Assembly (NCBI RefSeq): GCF_902459725.1
Contig: NZ_CABPSH010000001.1
Location: forward strand, 829,218-893,217
DNA from: Pandoraea eparura
Lineage (GTDB): Bacteria > Pseudomonadota > Gammaproteobacteria > Burkholderiales > Burkholderiaceae
Length of the DNA: 64,000 nt
Direction of reading: 5' to 3'
Below the pieces are notes generated by a model, which had not been told where the DNA came from, did no database searches, and saw only the letters and a program-made list of their open reading frames with translations. Position numbers and translations under genes: made by a program. This document shows positions 46,712 through 55,887 of the stretch, piece by piece (positions within the stretch are counted from its first letter, which is position 1; each line of letters opens with the position of its first letter).

Positions 46712-46741
46712 TTGCGAAAAGGCGACAGTGTCGCTTCGCAA
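46712..46741 (-). other. Hairpin in the mraY-murD spacer
   Basis: TTGCGAA-(AAG)-GCGAC pairs with GTCGC-TTCGCAA around a 3-nt loop: a 12-bp stem with one bulge. It lies 16 bp after mraY. No U-run follows, so it may protect or process mRNA rather than stop transcription. Confidence 0.5.
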
Positions 46742-46757
46742 CGTTGCGCAGGCCTCG

Positions 46758-47927
46758 TCAGCGCAGCTTCAGCGTCGACAGGCCAATCAGCACCAGCATC
46801 AGCGTGATGATCCAGAAGCGAACCACCACCTGCGTTTCCTTCCATCCCGACAATTCGAAGTGGTGGTGCAACGGCGCCATCTTGAAGATGCGCCGCCCCT
46901 CCCCGAAGCGTCGCTTGGTGTACTTGAACCACGTCACCTGCAACATCACCGAGAGCGTCTCCGCCACGAACACGCCGCCCATCACGAAGAGCACGACTTC
47001 CTGACGCACGATCACGGCTACCGTGCCGAGCGCGCCGCCGAGCGCCAATGCGCCGACGTCGCCCATGAACACCTGGGCCGGGTGCGTGTTGAACCATAAG
47101 AACGCGAGCCCCGCCCCCGACATCGCGGAACAGAACACGAGCAACTCGCCCGCGCCCGGAATGTGTGGGAACAACAGGTACTTCGAATACACGACGTTGC
47201 CCATCACGTAGGCGAACACGCCGAGGGCCGCGCCGACCAGCACGACCGGCATGATGACGAGACCGTCGAGACCGTCGGTGAGGTTCACGGCATTCGACGA
47301 GCCGACGATGACGAAGTACGTGAGCCCGATGAAACCGAACACGCCCAGCGGGTAGCTCATCGTCTTGAAGAACGGCACGATGAAGTCGGCCTTCGGCGGC
47401 AGGTTGAGCGGGAACCCGTTACGCACCCAGCTGATGAACAGCTCGAAGACCTTCAGGTTGCTCGTCTCCGACACGGAGAACGCCAGATAGATCGCCGCGA
47501 ACAGACCGATGATCGATTGCCAGAAGTACTTCTCGCGCGACGACATGCCACGCGGGTCCTTGTAGACGACCTTCCGGTAATCGTCGATCCAACCGATGAT
47601 GCCGAAGCCCAGCGTGACGGTCAGCACGATCCAGATGAAGCGGTTGCTCAGGTCCGCCCACAGCAGCGTGGCGACCGTGATGCCGATGAGAATCAGCACA
47701 CCGCCCATCGTGGGCGTGCCCGACTTCACGAGGTGAGTCTGCGGGCCATCGGTGCGCACCGCCTGGCCTACCTTCATTTCGGCGAGCTTGCGGATGACCA
47801 TCGGCCCGAACGAGAGCCCGATCACCAGCGCCGTGAGGCTTGCCATCACAGCCCGAAACGTCAGGTAGTTGAACACGCGCAAATAGCTCGCATCCGCTTG
47901 CAGCCATTGCGCCAACGTCAGCAACAT
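46758..47927 (-). CDS. mraY: Phospho-N-acetylmuramoyl-pentapeptide transferase
   Basis: A 389-residue, ten-helix inner-membrane enzyme that links phospho-MurNAc-pentapeptide to undecaprenyl phosphate, making lipid I. Catalytic/Mg2+ residues appear in [18 protein letters not shown] and the MAPLHHHFE loop, all intact. It starts 15 bp after murF. Compared with E. coli MraY (360 residues), it has a slightly longer loop near 135-170. Confidence 0.97.
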   Translation of the reverse strand: MLLTLAQWLQADASYLRVFNYLTFRAVMASLTALVIGLSFGPMVIRKLAEMKVGQAVRTDGPQTHLVKSGTPTMGGVLILIGITVATLLWADLSNRFIWIVLTVTLGFGIIGWIDDYRKVVYKDPRGMSSREKYFWQSIIGLFAAIYLAFSVSETSNLKVFELFISWVRNGFPLNLPPKADFIVPFFKTMSYPLGVFGFIGLTYFVIVGSSNAVNLTDGLDGLVIMPVVLVGAALGVFAYVMGNVVYSKYLLFPHIPGAGELLVFCSAMSGAGLAFLWFNTHPAQVFMGDVGALALGGALGTVAVIVRQEVVLFVMGGVFVAETLSVMLQVTWFKYTKRRFGEGRRIFKMAPLHHHFELSGWKETQVVVRFWIITLMLVLIGLSTLKLR

Positions 47928-47942
47928 TCCATCAATCCTTTA

Positions 47943-49352
47943 TCACTTGGCAGGGGCGTTGCCGCCCCCGCGCTCATTCGTCGCGCGCAACTGCTCGAGC
48001 ACGCGCTCCATCCGCATGAAGCGGCTTCCCTTGACCAAAATCGTGGCCGGTGCGCTCAGCGTGGCATTCAGCTCGGCCACGAGCGGCGCAACATCCGTCA
48101 CATCCGAGAAATGTTCGCCGCCGTTGCCGAAGGCCGCGACGCTGGCTGGCGTTTGCTCCCCCATCGCGAGCAAACGATCGATACCGCGCTGTGCGGCGTA
48201 CTCGCCCACCTCGCGGTGAAACGCCGGTCCGTTGTCGCCGACTTCGCCCATGTCGCCGAGCACCAGCACCCGAGGGGCCGGTGTCTGCGCGAGCACGTCG
48301 ATCGCGGCGCGAACCGAATCGGGGTTCGCATTATAGGTGTCGTCGATCAACGTGACACCCGCGAGCGGCCCCTTGGAGAGCGTTGACACCTGCAGACGGC
48401 CTTTGACGGCGGAAAACGCTTCGAGTGCCCGCACGATCGAACCGATGTCGACATGCGCGCCCAGCGCACAGGCAATCGCCGCCAACGCGTTACGCGCGTT
48501 GTGCTCGCCGAGCAGCGGCAACGTGAGCGAAAACTCACCGGCCGGCGACGCCACACGCAAGACGCGCGTCGCGACGTCGTAGCGACCCGAGACGGCGGCT
48601 CGCCCGTCGAGCGCGAAGTCCAGCACCCGACGCTTGCCGGCGATCTCGCGCCACATCGGCGCGAACTCGCTTTCCGCGGGGAACACGGCCACACCATCGT
48701 CGGACAGCGCCGCCAGCACGGCCGAATGCTCTTCGGCAACCGCCGCCACGCTGACCATGAACTCTTGATGTTCGCGCTGCGCGTTGTTGATCAGGGCGAC
48801 CGTCGGTTGTGCGATCGCCGCGAGATACGCCGTCTCACCGGGGTGATTCATGCCCAGCTCGAGCACCGCCAGCTTGTCGCTGTCTTTCAGACGGAACACC
48901 GTGAGCGGCAGGCCGATGTCGTTGTTCAGATTACCGGCCGTCGCCAGACGCGCCTCGGCCCCCACCGCCTCGGCAAAGATCGCCGAGATCATTTCCTTGA
49001 CGGTCGTCTTGCCGTTGCTGCCGGTGACGGCGACTACGGGAATCGCAAACCGGCGGCGCCACGCGGCGGCCAGCTCACCCAGCGCGATGCGCGTATCGGG
49101 CACGACGAGCGCCGGCGCCTCGAAGCCTTCCGGCACGCGCGATGCGACCACGGCGGCCGCCCCGGCACGCACCACGTCGGCCAGGAAATCGTGCGCATCG
49201 AAGCGCTCGCCCTTGATCGCCACGAAAAGATCGCCCGGCTGCACCGAGCGGCTGTCCGTCACAATGCGCGCAAAGGCGGTCGCTGGCGAGCCGGTCACGC
49301 GCGAATCGCGTACGGCGGCTCGGGCATCGCTCAATTGCCACATGATCGTCAT
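47943..49352 (-). CDS. murF: UDP-N-acetylmuramoyl-tripeptide--D-alanyl-D-alanine ligase
   Basis: The 469-residue last Mur ligase adds the D-Ala-D-Ala made by DdlB. The N-terminal DSRSVQPGDLFVAIKGERFDAHDF substrate domain is at 33-56, ATP-binding TGSNGKTTVKE at 110-120, and NDTYNAN-type (DDTYNANPDS) further on. It starts in an ATGA overlap with murE. Confidence 0.96.
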   Translation of the reverse strand: MTIMWQLSDARAAVRDSRVTGSPATAFARIVTDSRSVQPGDLFVAIKGERFDAHDFLADVVRAGAAAVVASRVPEGFEAPALVVPDTRIALGELAAAWRRRFAIPVVAVTGSNGKTTVKEMISAIFAEAVGAEARLATAGNLNNDIGLPLTVFRLKDSDKLAVLELGMNHPGETAYLAAIAQPTVALINNAQREHQEFMVSVAAVAEEHSAVLAALSDDGVAVFPAESEFAPMWREIAGKRRVLDFALDGRAAVSGRYDVATRVLRVASPAGEFSLTLPLLGEHNARNALAAIACALGAHVDIGSIVRALEAFSAVKGRLQVSTLSKGPLAGVTLIDDTYNANPDSVRAAIDVLAQTPAPRVLVLGDMGEVGDNGPAFHREVGEYAAQRGIDRLLAMGEQTPASVAAFGNGGEHFSDVTDVAPLVAELNATLSAPATILVKGSRFMRMERVLEQLRATNERGGGNAPAK

Positions 49353-50932
49353 TCGCCACCTCCGCGCAGGGTGGTCGCACGCGCGGCGAGTGCCAGACGC
49401 GCATGCTCCTGATCGGAGAACGGCCGTTTCTTACCCATAATTTCCTGCGTACTTTCGTGTCCCTTGCCCGCGATGAGCACGACATCGGCGGCCTGCGCGC
49501 CGCGCACGGCCTGCAGAATCGCGCTCGCCCGGTCTTCGATGCAGCGTGCCGCGCCCGGTTGTGCAAGGCCTGCGGCGATTTGCGCCATGATGTCGGCCGG
49601 CACTTCGGTGCGCGGGTTGTCGCTCGTGAGCACGACGGCGTCGGCCAGACGCTCGGCCACCGCACCCATTTGCGCACGCTTGCCCGTATCACGGTCGCCG
49701 CCGCAGCCGAACACGCAGACGAGCTTGCCGCCGCGCGCCGAGGCCACGGGCCGCAACGCGTCGAGCGTCTTGTCGAGTGCATCGGGCGTGTGTGCGTAGT
49801 CGATGACCACCAGCGGCTGCCCCGGCTGTCCGATCTGCTCCATGCGTCCGGACACGGGGGTGAGCGCAGCGAGCCCGGCAATGGCGGCATCTTGCGGCAC
49901 CCCGGCGGCCAGCGCGCCGCCCAGTACGGCCAGCGCGTTGCTCACGTTGAATTCGCCGATGAGCGGCACCGTGACCTGCTGGCTGTGATCGTCGAGATGC
50001 AGGGTGAAGCGCGTGCCGGCCGTCGTTGCGCGGATATCCTCGGCGCGCAGCACGACGTTGCCGTGCGCCGACACCGCGTCGCCATGAAGGCCGTATTCAT
50101 AGACCGGCGTCTTATCCGCCAGACGCGCGAGCAGGCGTTGCCCCATCGCATCGTCGCGATTGATAACGGCCGCCTTCAGGCCCGGCCAGTCAAACAGACG
50201 TGTCTTCGCCGCCTCATACTCGGCCATCGTGCCGTGGTAATCGAGGTGGTCTTGCGTCAGATTGGTAAAGACAGCAATGTCGAACGCCACGCCGTTCACG
50301 CGCCCCTGATAGAGGCCGTGCGACGACACTTCCATCGCGACCGCCGCCGCGCCCTGCGCCCGCAGGTCGCCAAGACTGCGTTGCAACTGGACCGCGTCGG
50401 GCGTGGTGAACCCCGTCACCGTCAGATGACCGGGGAAGCCGCTGCCCAGCGTACCGATCACCGCACTGCGCGGGCCCGTCTTCGACAGCAGTTGCGCGAG
50501 CCACTGGCTGCACGACGTCTTGCCGTTCGTACCGGTCACGCCCAGCATCGTCATGCCGATGCTCGGTTCGCCGCACCAGAGCGCCGCCAGCGGGCCGGCG
50601 AGCCAGTCGAGTCGCGGCACGCCGAATTCCGGCACATTCGCGAGGCTGGTCAGCGATGCCGGCCACGTAAAGTCGTCGCTCTGCCAAAGCACAGCGGCAG
50701 CGCCGCGCTCCACGGCGTCGGCAATGAAGCCGCGGCTGTCGGCGCCTTTGACGGCGTACGCGACGAAGACGTCGCCCGGCATCACGCGACGACTGTCGGC
50801 TTGCAGCGTTGCACCGGCCGGCACCGTGCGGCGCAGCCAGTCCCACGCCTGCGCGAGCGTGGCGCGCTCGGCGGCGTCCGCGATCATGGCGAGCGTGGCG
50901 GGGTTTTGGGGCGTCGGAGTCACGGTGCCCAT
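49349..50932 (-). CDS. murE: UDP-N-acetylmuramoyl-L-alanyl-D-glutamate--2,6-diaminopimelate ligase
   Basis: 527 residues. The P-loop GVTGTNGKTS is at 131-140. The motif DNPR (TSDNPRTEVP) marks a meso-diaminopimelate-adding MurE, so the peptidoglycan is the Gram-negative mDAP type. The ATG at 50932, with GGAGGAGAG upstream, gives a 13-bp overlap with the end of ftsI. The N-terminal ~35 residues before QADSRR are slightly longer than usual. Confidence 0.96.
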   Translation of the reverse strand: MGTVTPTPQNPATLAMIADAAERATLAQAWDWLRRTVPAGATLQADSRRVMPGDVFVAYAVKGADSRGFIADAVERGAAAVLWQSDDFTWPASLTSLANVPEFGVPRLDWLAGPLAALWCGEPSIGMTMLGVTGTNGKTSCSQWLAQLLSKTGPRSAVIGTLGSGFPGHLTVTGFTTPDAVQLQRSLGDLRAQGAAAVAMEVSSHGLYQGRVNGVAFDIAVFTNLTQDHLDYHGTMAEYEAAKTRLFDWPGLKAAVINRDDAMGQRLLARLADKTPVYEYGLHGDAVSAHGNVVLRAEDIRATTAGTRFTLHLDDHSQQVTVPLIGEFNVSNALAVLGGALAAGVPQDAAIAGLAALTPVSGRMEQIGQPGQPLVVIDYAHTPDALDKTLDALRPVASARGGKLVCVFGCGGDRDTGKRAQMGAVAERLADAVVLTSDNPRTEVPADIMAQIAAGLAQPGAARCIEDRASAILQAVRGAQAADVVLIAGKGHESTQEIMGKKRPFSDQEHARLALAARATTLRGGGE

Positions 50933-52695
50933 GGCTCGCTCTCCTCCACCTTGTCGCTCACGACGAGCTTCGTTACCGGCGAATCCGGCACGACATTCAA
51001 TGCGCGCAGCGTGCCGCCCACGATCGAGGCGAATGCCGGACCGGCGGCCACGCCGCCATAGTGCGAACCGCGCCCCGGCTCGTCGAGCGTGACGGCCACG
51101 ATGATGCGCGGCTCGGACATCGGCGCCATGCCGACGAACGATGCGCGATATTTGCTCTTGTCGTATCCCTTGCCCGACTGCTTGTACGCCGTGCCGGTCT
51201 TGCCACCGACGCGATAGCCGATCACCTGTGCCCGCGTGGCGGTGCCGCCGGGCGACGTCACCATTTCCAGCATCTTGCGCACTTCGCGTGCCGTCGCGGG
51301 TGAAATCACCGGCGTGCCCTTCACGACGCTGCCATCCGTCTTGTAGATCGAGATCGGCAACAGCTCGCCGTCGTGCGCGAACACGGTATAGGCGCGGGCC
51401 AGTTGAATCAGCGAGGCCGACAGGCCATAGCCATAGCCCATCGTCGCCTGCTCGATCGGACGCCAGCTCTTGGCCGGACGCAAACGTCCCGCCACGGCGC
51501 CGGGGAAACCGATCTTCGGCGCCTGGCCAAGGCCGACGCTCGTGAACATGTCCCACATCTCCTGCGGCTTCATCTGCAGCGCGATCTTGGCCGTGCCGAT
51601 GTTGCTGGACTTCTGGATGACGCCCGCCACCGTGAGCAGACCGTAGTCGTGCGTGTCGGTGATGTTCGCACCGAAGAAGTTGGCCCGGCCTGTGGTCATC
51701 ACAGTCGACGTCGGCGTCACGTGGCCATTTTCAAGCGCGGCGGCAATAGTGATCGGCTTCATGATCGAGCCGGGCTCGAACGTGTCGGTGATCACTCGGT
51801 TGCGCAACTGCGCGCCGGTCAGGTTGGTGCGGTTGTTGGGGTTGTAGGTCGGGAGATTCGCGAGTGCCAGCACCTCGCCCGTGCGCACGTCGAGCACCAC
51901 GGCGCTGCCGGCCTTCGCGCCGGTGCGCTCGATGGCGTCTTTCAGTTCGCTGTAGGCGAGGAACTGGATCTTGCTGTCGATCGAAAGCGTGATGTCGTGG
52001 CCGTCGCGCGGCTGCGCCAGAATGTCGACGCCCTCGACCACGCGGCCGAGACGGTCCTTGATGACGCGACGGCTTCCGGGCGTGGCGGCCAGATCCTTCT
52101 GCATCGACAACTCGACGCCTTCCTGCCCGATGTCTTCCACGTTCGTGAAGCCGACCACGTGCGCTGCGATCTCGCCTTCCGGGTAGAAACGCTTGTATTC
52201 CTTACGCTGGTACACGCCCGGGATGTCGAGATCGGCGACCTGCTTGGCCACATCCGGCAACACCTGACGCTTCACGTAGACGAAACTCTTTTCCTGATTC
52301 AGCTTGCGACGCAGATCCGGCTCGCTCAGTTCGAGCAGACGCGCGAGCTGACGTACCTGTTGCGGAGAGACGTCGTCGGGCACGTCTTCGGGAATGGCCC
52401 AGATGGCCTTGACGGGCAGACTGGTGGCCAGCACCTGTCCGTTACGGTCGAACACTTTGCCGCGCGTGGCGGACATCTCCAGTGTGCGTTCGTAACGGCT
52501 CTCGCCCTGACGTTGATAGAAGGCATTGCCCGGGCCCTGGATCCAGAAAGCGCGCGCGACCAGCGATCCGAATGCGCCGAAGATCACGAACACGAGCATC
52601 TTCGAGCGCCACATCGGCAGACGCACGGACAGGACCGGACTGGCAGTGAACTGCACATCCTTGGTCTTGGCCTTGGCGTCCTTGCGGCGAATCAT
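50920..52695 (-). CDS. ftsI: Septal peptidoglycan transpeptidase FtsI (PBP3)
   Basis: The 591-residue class B penicillin-binding protein cross-links septal peptidoglycan. There is a cytoplasmic tail, a membrane helix at about 32-51 (MLVFVIFGAFGSLVARAFW), and a pedestal domain to ~235. The transpeptidase domain has the three catalytic motifs SIMK (Ser310, Lys313), SSN (363-365) and KTGT (499-502). It overlaps ftsL by 4 bp. Confidence 0.97.
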   Translation of the reverse strand: MIRRKDAKAKTKDVQFTASPVLSVRLPMWRSKMLVFVIFGAFGSLVARAFWIQGPGNAFYQRQGESRYERTLEMSATRGKVFDRNGQVLATSLPVKAIWAIPEDVPDDVSPQQVRQLARLLELSEPDLRRKLNQEKSFVYVKRQVLPDVAKQVADLDIPGVYQRKEYKRFYPEGEIAAHVVGFTNVEDIGQEGVELSMQKDLAATPGSRRVIKDRLGRVVEGVDILAQPRDGHDITLSIDSKIQFLAYSELKDAIERTGAKAGSAVVLDVRTGEVLALANLPTYNPNNRTNLTGAQLRNRVITDTFEPGSIMKPITIAAALENGHVTPTSTVMTTGRANFFGANITDTHDYGLLTVAGVIQKSSNIGTAKIALQMKPQEMWDMFTSVGLGQAPKIGFPGAVAGRLRPAKSWRPIEQATMGYGYGLSASLIQLARAYTVFAHDGELLPISIYKTDGSVVKGTPVISPATAREVRKMLEMVTSPGGTATRAQVIGYRVGGKTGTAYKQSGKGYDKSKYRASFVGMAPMSEPRIIVAVTLDEPGRGSHYGGVAAGPAFASIVGGTLRALNVVPDSPVTKLVVSDKVEESEPWAP

Positions 52696-53036
52696 CGCTT
52701 GCCTCCGTTCGCGGGGGCGGATGCGGCACTGGCACTCGGCACCGGCACCTCCACCATCGCGCCGGCGCTGCCGGCGGGGGCGGACAGATATTGCGTGCGA
52801 CCCGGCGAGACGGCCTGCATCTTCAAGTCGTTGCGCGCAACGCTTTCGATGCGGGCACTCTTGCTTTGCGCGCTCTGTTCGTACTGAAGGCGGTCCCAGT
52901 CCTGCAACAGTTGATGCTCGAGCGCCTGCTCGCGGTTGAGTTCGACGAACGTACCGCGGGCCCGATACTGGGCATTGATCAGCGACAGCGCGCAGCCGAT
53001 AAGCAGGGCGAGCAGAAGCATATTGAGCCGGCTCAT
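52692..53036 (-). CDS. ftsL: Cell division protein FtsL
   Basis: A 114-residue bitopic divisome protein. One membrane helix (about 3-21, [19 protein letters not shown]) is followed by a periplasmic coiled-coil segment ([25 protein letters not shown]) and a variable Ala/Pro/Ser tail. Weak sequence conservation is normal for FtsL; the assignment rests on topology and its place between rsmH and ftsI. It overlaps both neighbours by 4 bp. Confidence 0.93.
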   Translation of the reverse strand: MSRLNMLLLALLIGCALSLINAQYRARGTFVELNREQALEHQLLQDWDRLQYEQSAQSKSARIESVARNDLKMQAVSPGRTQYLSAPAGSAGAMVEVPVPSASAASAPANGGKR

Positions 53037-53986
53037 GTCGACACCCGCTCCATCACCCGCATGATCGCCGAGCGCGCACGCGGGTTCGCCTCCACCTCGG
53101 CGACGGACGGCTTGATCTTGCGGCTGGATTTGAAGGGCGGCTCGGGGATTTCGTGGGCGCGCAAGGGCACACGGCGATCCACCGCCGGCGCGCTCGAGCG
53201 CGCTTGCATGAAGCGCTTCACGATGCGGTCTTCCAGCGAATGAAAGCTGATCACCACGAGTCTGCCTCCCGTTTCGAGGACATCGGCCGCCACATCGAGG
53301 GCTATCTGCAGGTCCGCAAGCTCTTGATTGACGTGAATCCGTAGAGCCTGAAAGGTGCGTGTTGCCGGGTCCTTGCCCTTCTCACGGGTCTTGACGGCGC
53401 CCGCCACGATCTCGGCAAGCTCGCGTGTGCTGACGAGTGGACCGAGGCGATCGGCGTTTGCCCGGCGAGCAACAAGCGCCTTTGCAATCTGAAAAGCAAA
53501 CCGTTCTTCCCCATAGTCCTTGATGACCTCCGTCATGTCTTCCAGCGTTGCCCGAGCCAGCCAATCGGCGGCCGACTCGCCGCGCGTGGGATCCATGCGC
53601 ATGTCGAGCGGGCCGTCGAAACGAAAACTGAATCCGCGCGCGGGGTCGTCGAACTGCGGCGACGAGACGCCCAGATCCAGCAACACCCCCGACACCTTGT
53701 CGATACCGCGCCGGGCCAGCGCCTCGCGCAACGTCGCGAAGCTGTCGTGCTCAATCGAAAATCGCGGATCGGCAATTTTCGCCGCCTCCGCGATCGCTTG
53801 GGGATCCTTGTCGAACGCGATCAGCCTCCCCTTGGCGCCCAGCCGCTCGAGAAGCCTGCGACTGTGCCCGCCGCGGCCGAAGGTGCCGTCGACGTAGACG
53901 CCGTCGTCGCGCCACAGCAAGGCATCCACGGCCTCCTCAAGCAGGACCGTGCGGTGCTGCATAACCGTTTCCACCGCGTGCGTCAT
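53033..53986 (-). CDS. rsmH: 16S rRNA (cytosine-1402-N4)-methyltransferase
   Basis: 317 residues (formerly MraW). It is a SAM-dependent enzyme that N4-methylates C1402 in the ribosomal P site. [13 protein letters not shown], the SAM-binding [14 protein letters not shown] and [10 protein letters not shown], and the C-terminal [13 protein letters not shown] are all diagnostic. An internal ATG at 53962 (MQHRTVLL) could be the real start; the earlier ATG adds eight residues. It lies 22 bp after mraZ. Confidence 0.96.
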   Translation of the reverse strand: MTHAVETVMQHRTVLLEEAVDALLWRDDGVYVDGTFGRGGHSRRLLERLGAKGRLIAFDKDPQAIAEAAKIADPRFSIEHDSFATLREALARRGIDKVSGVLLDLGVSSPQFDDPARGFSFRFDGPLDMRMDPTRGESAADWLARATLEDMTEVIKDYGEERFAFQIAKALVARRANADRLGPLVSTRELAEIVAGAVKTREKGKDPATRTFQALRIHVNQELADLQIALDVAADVLETGGRLVVISFHSLEDRIVKRFMQARSSAPAVDRRVPLRAHEIPEPPFKSSRKIKPSVAEVEANPRARSAIMRVMERVST

Positions 53987-54008
53987 GCTCGTCGGACCAC
54001 CTGATCTG

Positions 54009-54437
54009 TCAAAAAGTGAAGTTTTTCAGTGCCTCCGGCATGCCTTGCGCCATCGCTGCCTGTTCCTTGGCGGCGTACGTCGCGGCATCCCAGAGTTCAA
54101 AGTGACTGCCCATGCCCAGCAGCATGACTTCCTTGTCCATGCCCGCGGCCGCGCGCAGCTCGGGCGCCACCAGAACACGGCCCGCCGAATCCATCTCGAC
54201 GTCGGCTGCGTTGCCCAGGAAGATGCGTCGCCACCAGTGCGCGTCCATCGGCAGTGCGGCGATCTTGCCGCGGAAGACCTCCCATTCGGGACGCGGGAAC
54301 AGCAGCAGACAGCCGTCCGGGTGCTTGGTGATCGTCACCTTGCCTTGCGCGTCGCCTTGCAGCACGTCACGATGCCGGGCCGGAATCGACATCCGTCCCT
54401 TCGCATCGAGTGAAAGTGCCGAGGCTCCCTGAAACAC
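54009..54437 (-). CDS. mraZ: Transcriptional regulator MraZ
   Basis: 142 residues with two SpoVT/AbrB-like swapped-hairpin domains ([20 protein letters not shown] near 4-23 and [17 protein letters not shown] near 83-100). It is the first gene of the dcw operon. In E. coli MraZ binds repeats upstream of its own gene and represses the operon; matching direct repeats are seen at 54501-54540. Translation begins at GTG (54437) after GGGAG. Confidence 0.96.
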   Translation of the reverse strand: MFQGASALSLDAKGRMSIPARHRDVLQGDAQGKVTITKHPDGCLLLFPRPEWEVFRGKIAALPMDAHWWRRIFLGNAADVEMDSAGRVLVAPELRAAAGMDKEVMLLGMGSHFELWDAATYAAKEQAAMAQGMPEALKNFTF

Positions 54438-54912
54438 GCGCGCTCCCGTGAGGTTTCGTCCGCTTGCCCGTCATGCCGAAAGAGAAAGATTTCGTGCCTT
54501 ACACCACACAAAAATACACTTTCTCACACTATTTCCCACTTTAGAGGAGACTGTTTGGGCGGTCAAGCGTTTCACCCGTTTTTCCGAGGGAATTTGTTAG
54601 ACAGAACAATGACTTAGCTCACTTTCCTAAAGCCGGAAAACGGAATTTTGTCAGGAAAATTAAAGACATAACTGCGATAGTGAAAGTGGAACCTCAAACT
54701 TTAGGCTTCGCCTTGCGGGAGGCCCGTCAGCGCTGTCGATACCGCGTAGTGCGCGCTCACGCCAAGCCAGACCGCAGCCACTGCCGGCTGGCACGCGTCA
54801 CACGAGGGGAAGATCAACACGGAAGGTAGGGGTCAATCGAGGGAACGCTTCAGGGGCGCTATTCAAGTGCTCTACTTCAGGTGCGCTATTCGGATGCTCT
54901 ATTTCAGGTGCT
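54438..54912. other. dcw promoter region and repeats between mraZ and coq7
   Basis: About 475 bp without a gene. It holds a strong minus-strand promoter and MraZ-type repeats (54501-54566), an A+T-rich stretch (54590-54700), and 27-bp tandem repeats abutting coq7 (54848-54916). Confidence 0.75.
54501..54566 (-). promoter_or_regulatory. mraZ (dcw) promoter with MraZ-type operator repeats
   Basis: On the minus strand, TTGACC (54561-54566), a 17-bp spacer and TAAAGT (54538-54543) form a good sigma-70 promoter. Directly after it come four direct repeats with exact 10-bp spacing: AGTGGGAAAT, AGTGTGAGAA, AGTGTATTTT, TGTGTGGTGT. This resembles the TGGGN-N5 repeats bound by MraZ in E. coli. The repeats would cover the start of transcription, so they would suit autorepression. 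Confidence 0.75.
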
Positions 54913-54916
54913 CTAT
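54848..54916. repeat. 27-bp tandem repeat next to the coq7 stop codon
   Basis: Two 27-bp units (54848-54874 and 54875-54901, four differences) are followed by a partial third (from 54902) that runs into the coq7 stop codon. Each unit has two related halves (GGKGCGCTATTC and RTGCTCTA). Confidence 0.85.
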
Positions 54917-55569
54917 ATATAGTAGGCGGTCGTCGTCATGACTTTGGCGGCGGCGCGCATCACGCGCTGCACGGGGGCGGGCAGCTCGATCCCGCCGGCG
55001 TCGCGCGCGGCCTGACCGTGCGCGATCTCGTCGCGTCGCATCTGGTCGACGATGGCGCGCGAGCGCAGGTCATGCGGCGGCAAGTCATTGAGGTGGCTGT
55101 CCAGATGGTGCTCCACCTGCCGCTCCGTCTCCGAGACGAACCCCAGGCTGACCTTGTCGCCGCACTTGCCTGCGACAAACCCAATGGCGAACGCGCCGGC
55201 GTACCAAAGCGGATTGAGCAGACTCGGGCGCGAGCCGAGTTCCGCGAGACGGTGCGCCGTCCAGGCGAGGTGATCTTCTTCCTCCTTGCCGGCTTGCTCG
55301 AGCGCGGATCGCAGTTCCGGGCGAGCCGTCGCCAACTTCTGGGCCTGATAAAGCGCCTGCGCGCAAACCTCGCCCACGTGGTTCACGCGCATGAGGCCAG
55401 CAACGTGCCGCCGCTCTCTCGGCGTCAATGCATCGTCACCGATCGGTGCGGCATCTAATAGAGAAGTATCGGAAGTATCGACAACAGGTGTCGGGCGAGA
55501 GGCTTGCGTGACACCTGCGATCGCTCGCAGGCCGCGGTCAAGTTCGGAAATCAGGCTGTCGGAAAACAT
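54913..55569 (-). CDS. coq7: 2-polyprenyl-3-methyl-6-methoxy-1,4-benzoquinone hydroxylase (Coq7)
   Basis: A 218-residue di-iron monooxygenase acting late in ubiquinone synthesis. Iron ligands are visible in [13 protein letters not shown] (Glu67), KEEEDHLAW (Glu97, His100), the [10 protein letters not shown] segment, and [11 protein letters not shown] (Glu and His). One hydrophobic stretch ([13 protein letters not shown]) should dip into the membrane. It is a single gene and works in the same pathway as IspB, encoded 34 kb away. Confidence 0.95.
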   Translation of the reverse strand: MFSDSLISELDRGLRAIAGVTQASRPTPVVDTSDTSLLDAAPIGDDALTPRERRHVAGLMRVNHVGEVCAQALYQAQKLATARPELRSALEQAGKEEEDHLAWTAHRLAELGSRPSLLNPLWYAGAFAIGFVAGKCGDKVSLGFVSETERQVEHHLDSHLNDLPPHDLRSRAIVDQMRRDEIAHGQAARDAGGIELPAPVQRVMRAAAKVMTTTAYYI

Positions 55570-55887
55570 CGTACTTTCAACTCACTTCGATTTTTCACCA
55601 TGCGGGACATAAGACGATTCCTTTACGCCCGTCACGGATGATACGCGCCTTTGTCCGGCGCGCCTTGCGCGGGCGCAAAGGCACGAAAGCCCCGCTGGAC
55701 GCCGGTTTGCGGGCTGTTGCGTAAACGAAACAAAGGGCGCCGCAAACCCGCGCAAAACGGGCCTTTTCCTTTGCCGCCCACAGTGAATTTGTTACATTAC
55801 GTCCAACTTCTCGCGAAGTTGATTAGCAAGGACGTTATCACTAGTGACCTTGTTAAACAAATCTCACAATCCTTTGGAGATCACTCA
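55570..55887. other. Porin leader and promoter region
   Basis: About 318 bp without a gene between the divergent coq7 and porin genes. A candidate porin promoter lies at 55771-55798, followed by a ~85-nt leader with a small hairpin (CAACTT CTCGCG AAGTTG, 55804-55821). The left half shows nothing I recognise. Confidence 0.55.
55771..55798 (+). promoter_or_regulatory. Candidate porin promoter
   Basis: TTGCCG (55771-55776), a 16-bp spacer and TACATT (55793-55798) lie about 90 bp before the start codon. The fit to sigma-70 consensus is moderate. Confidence 0.4.
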
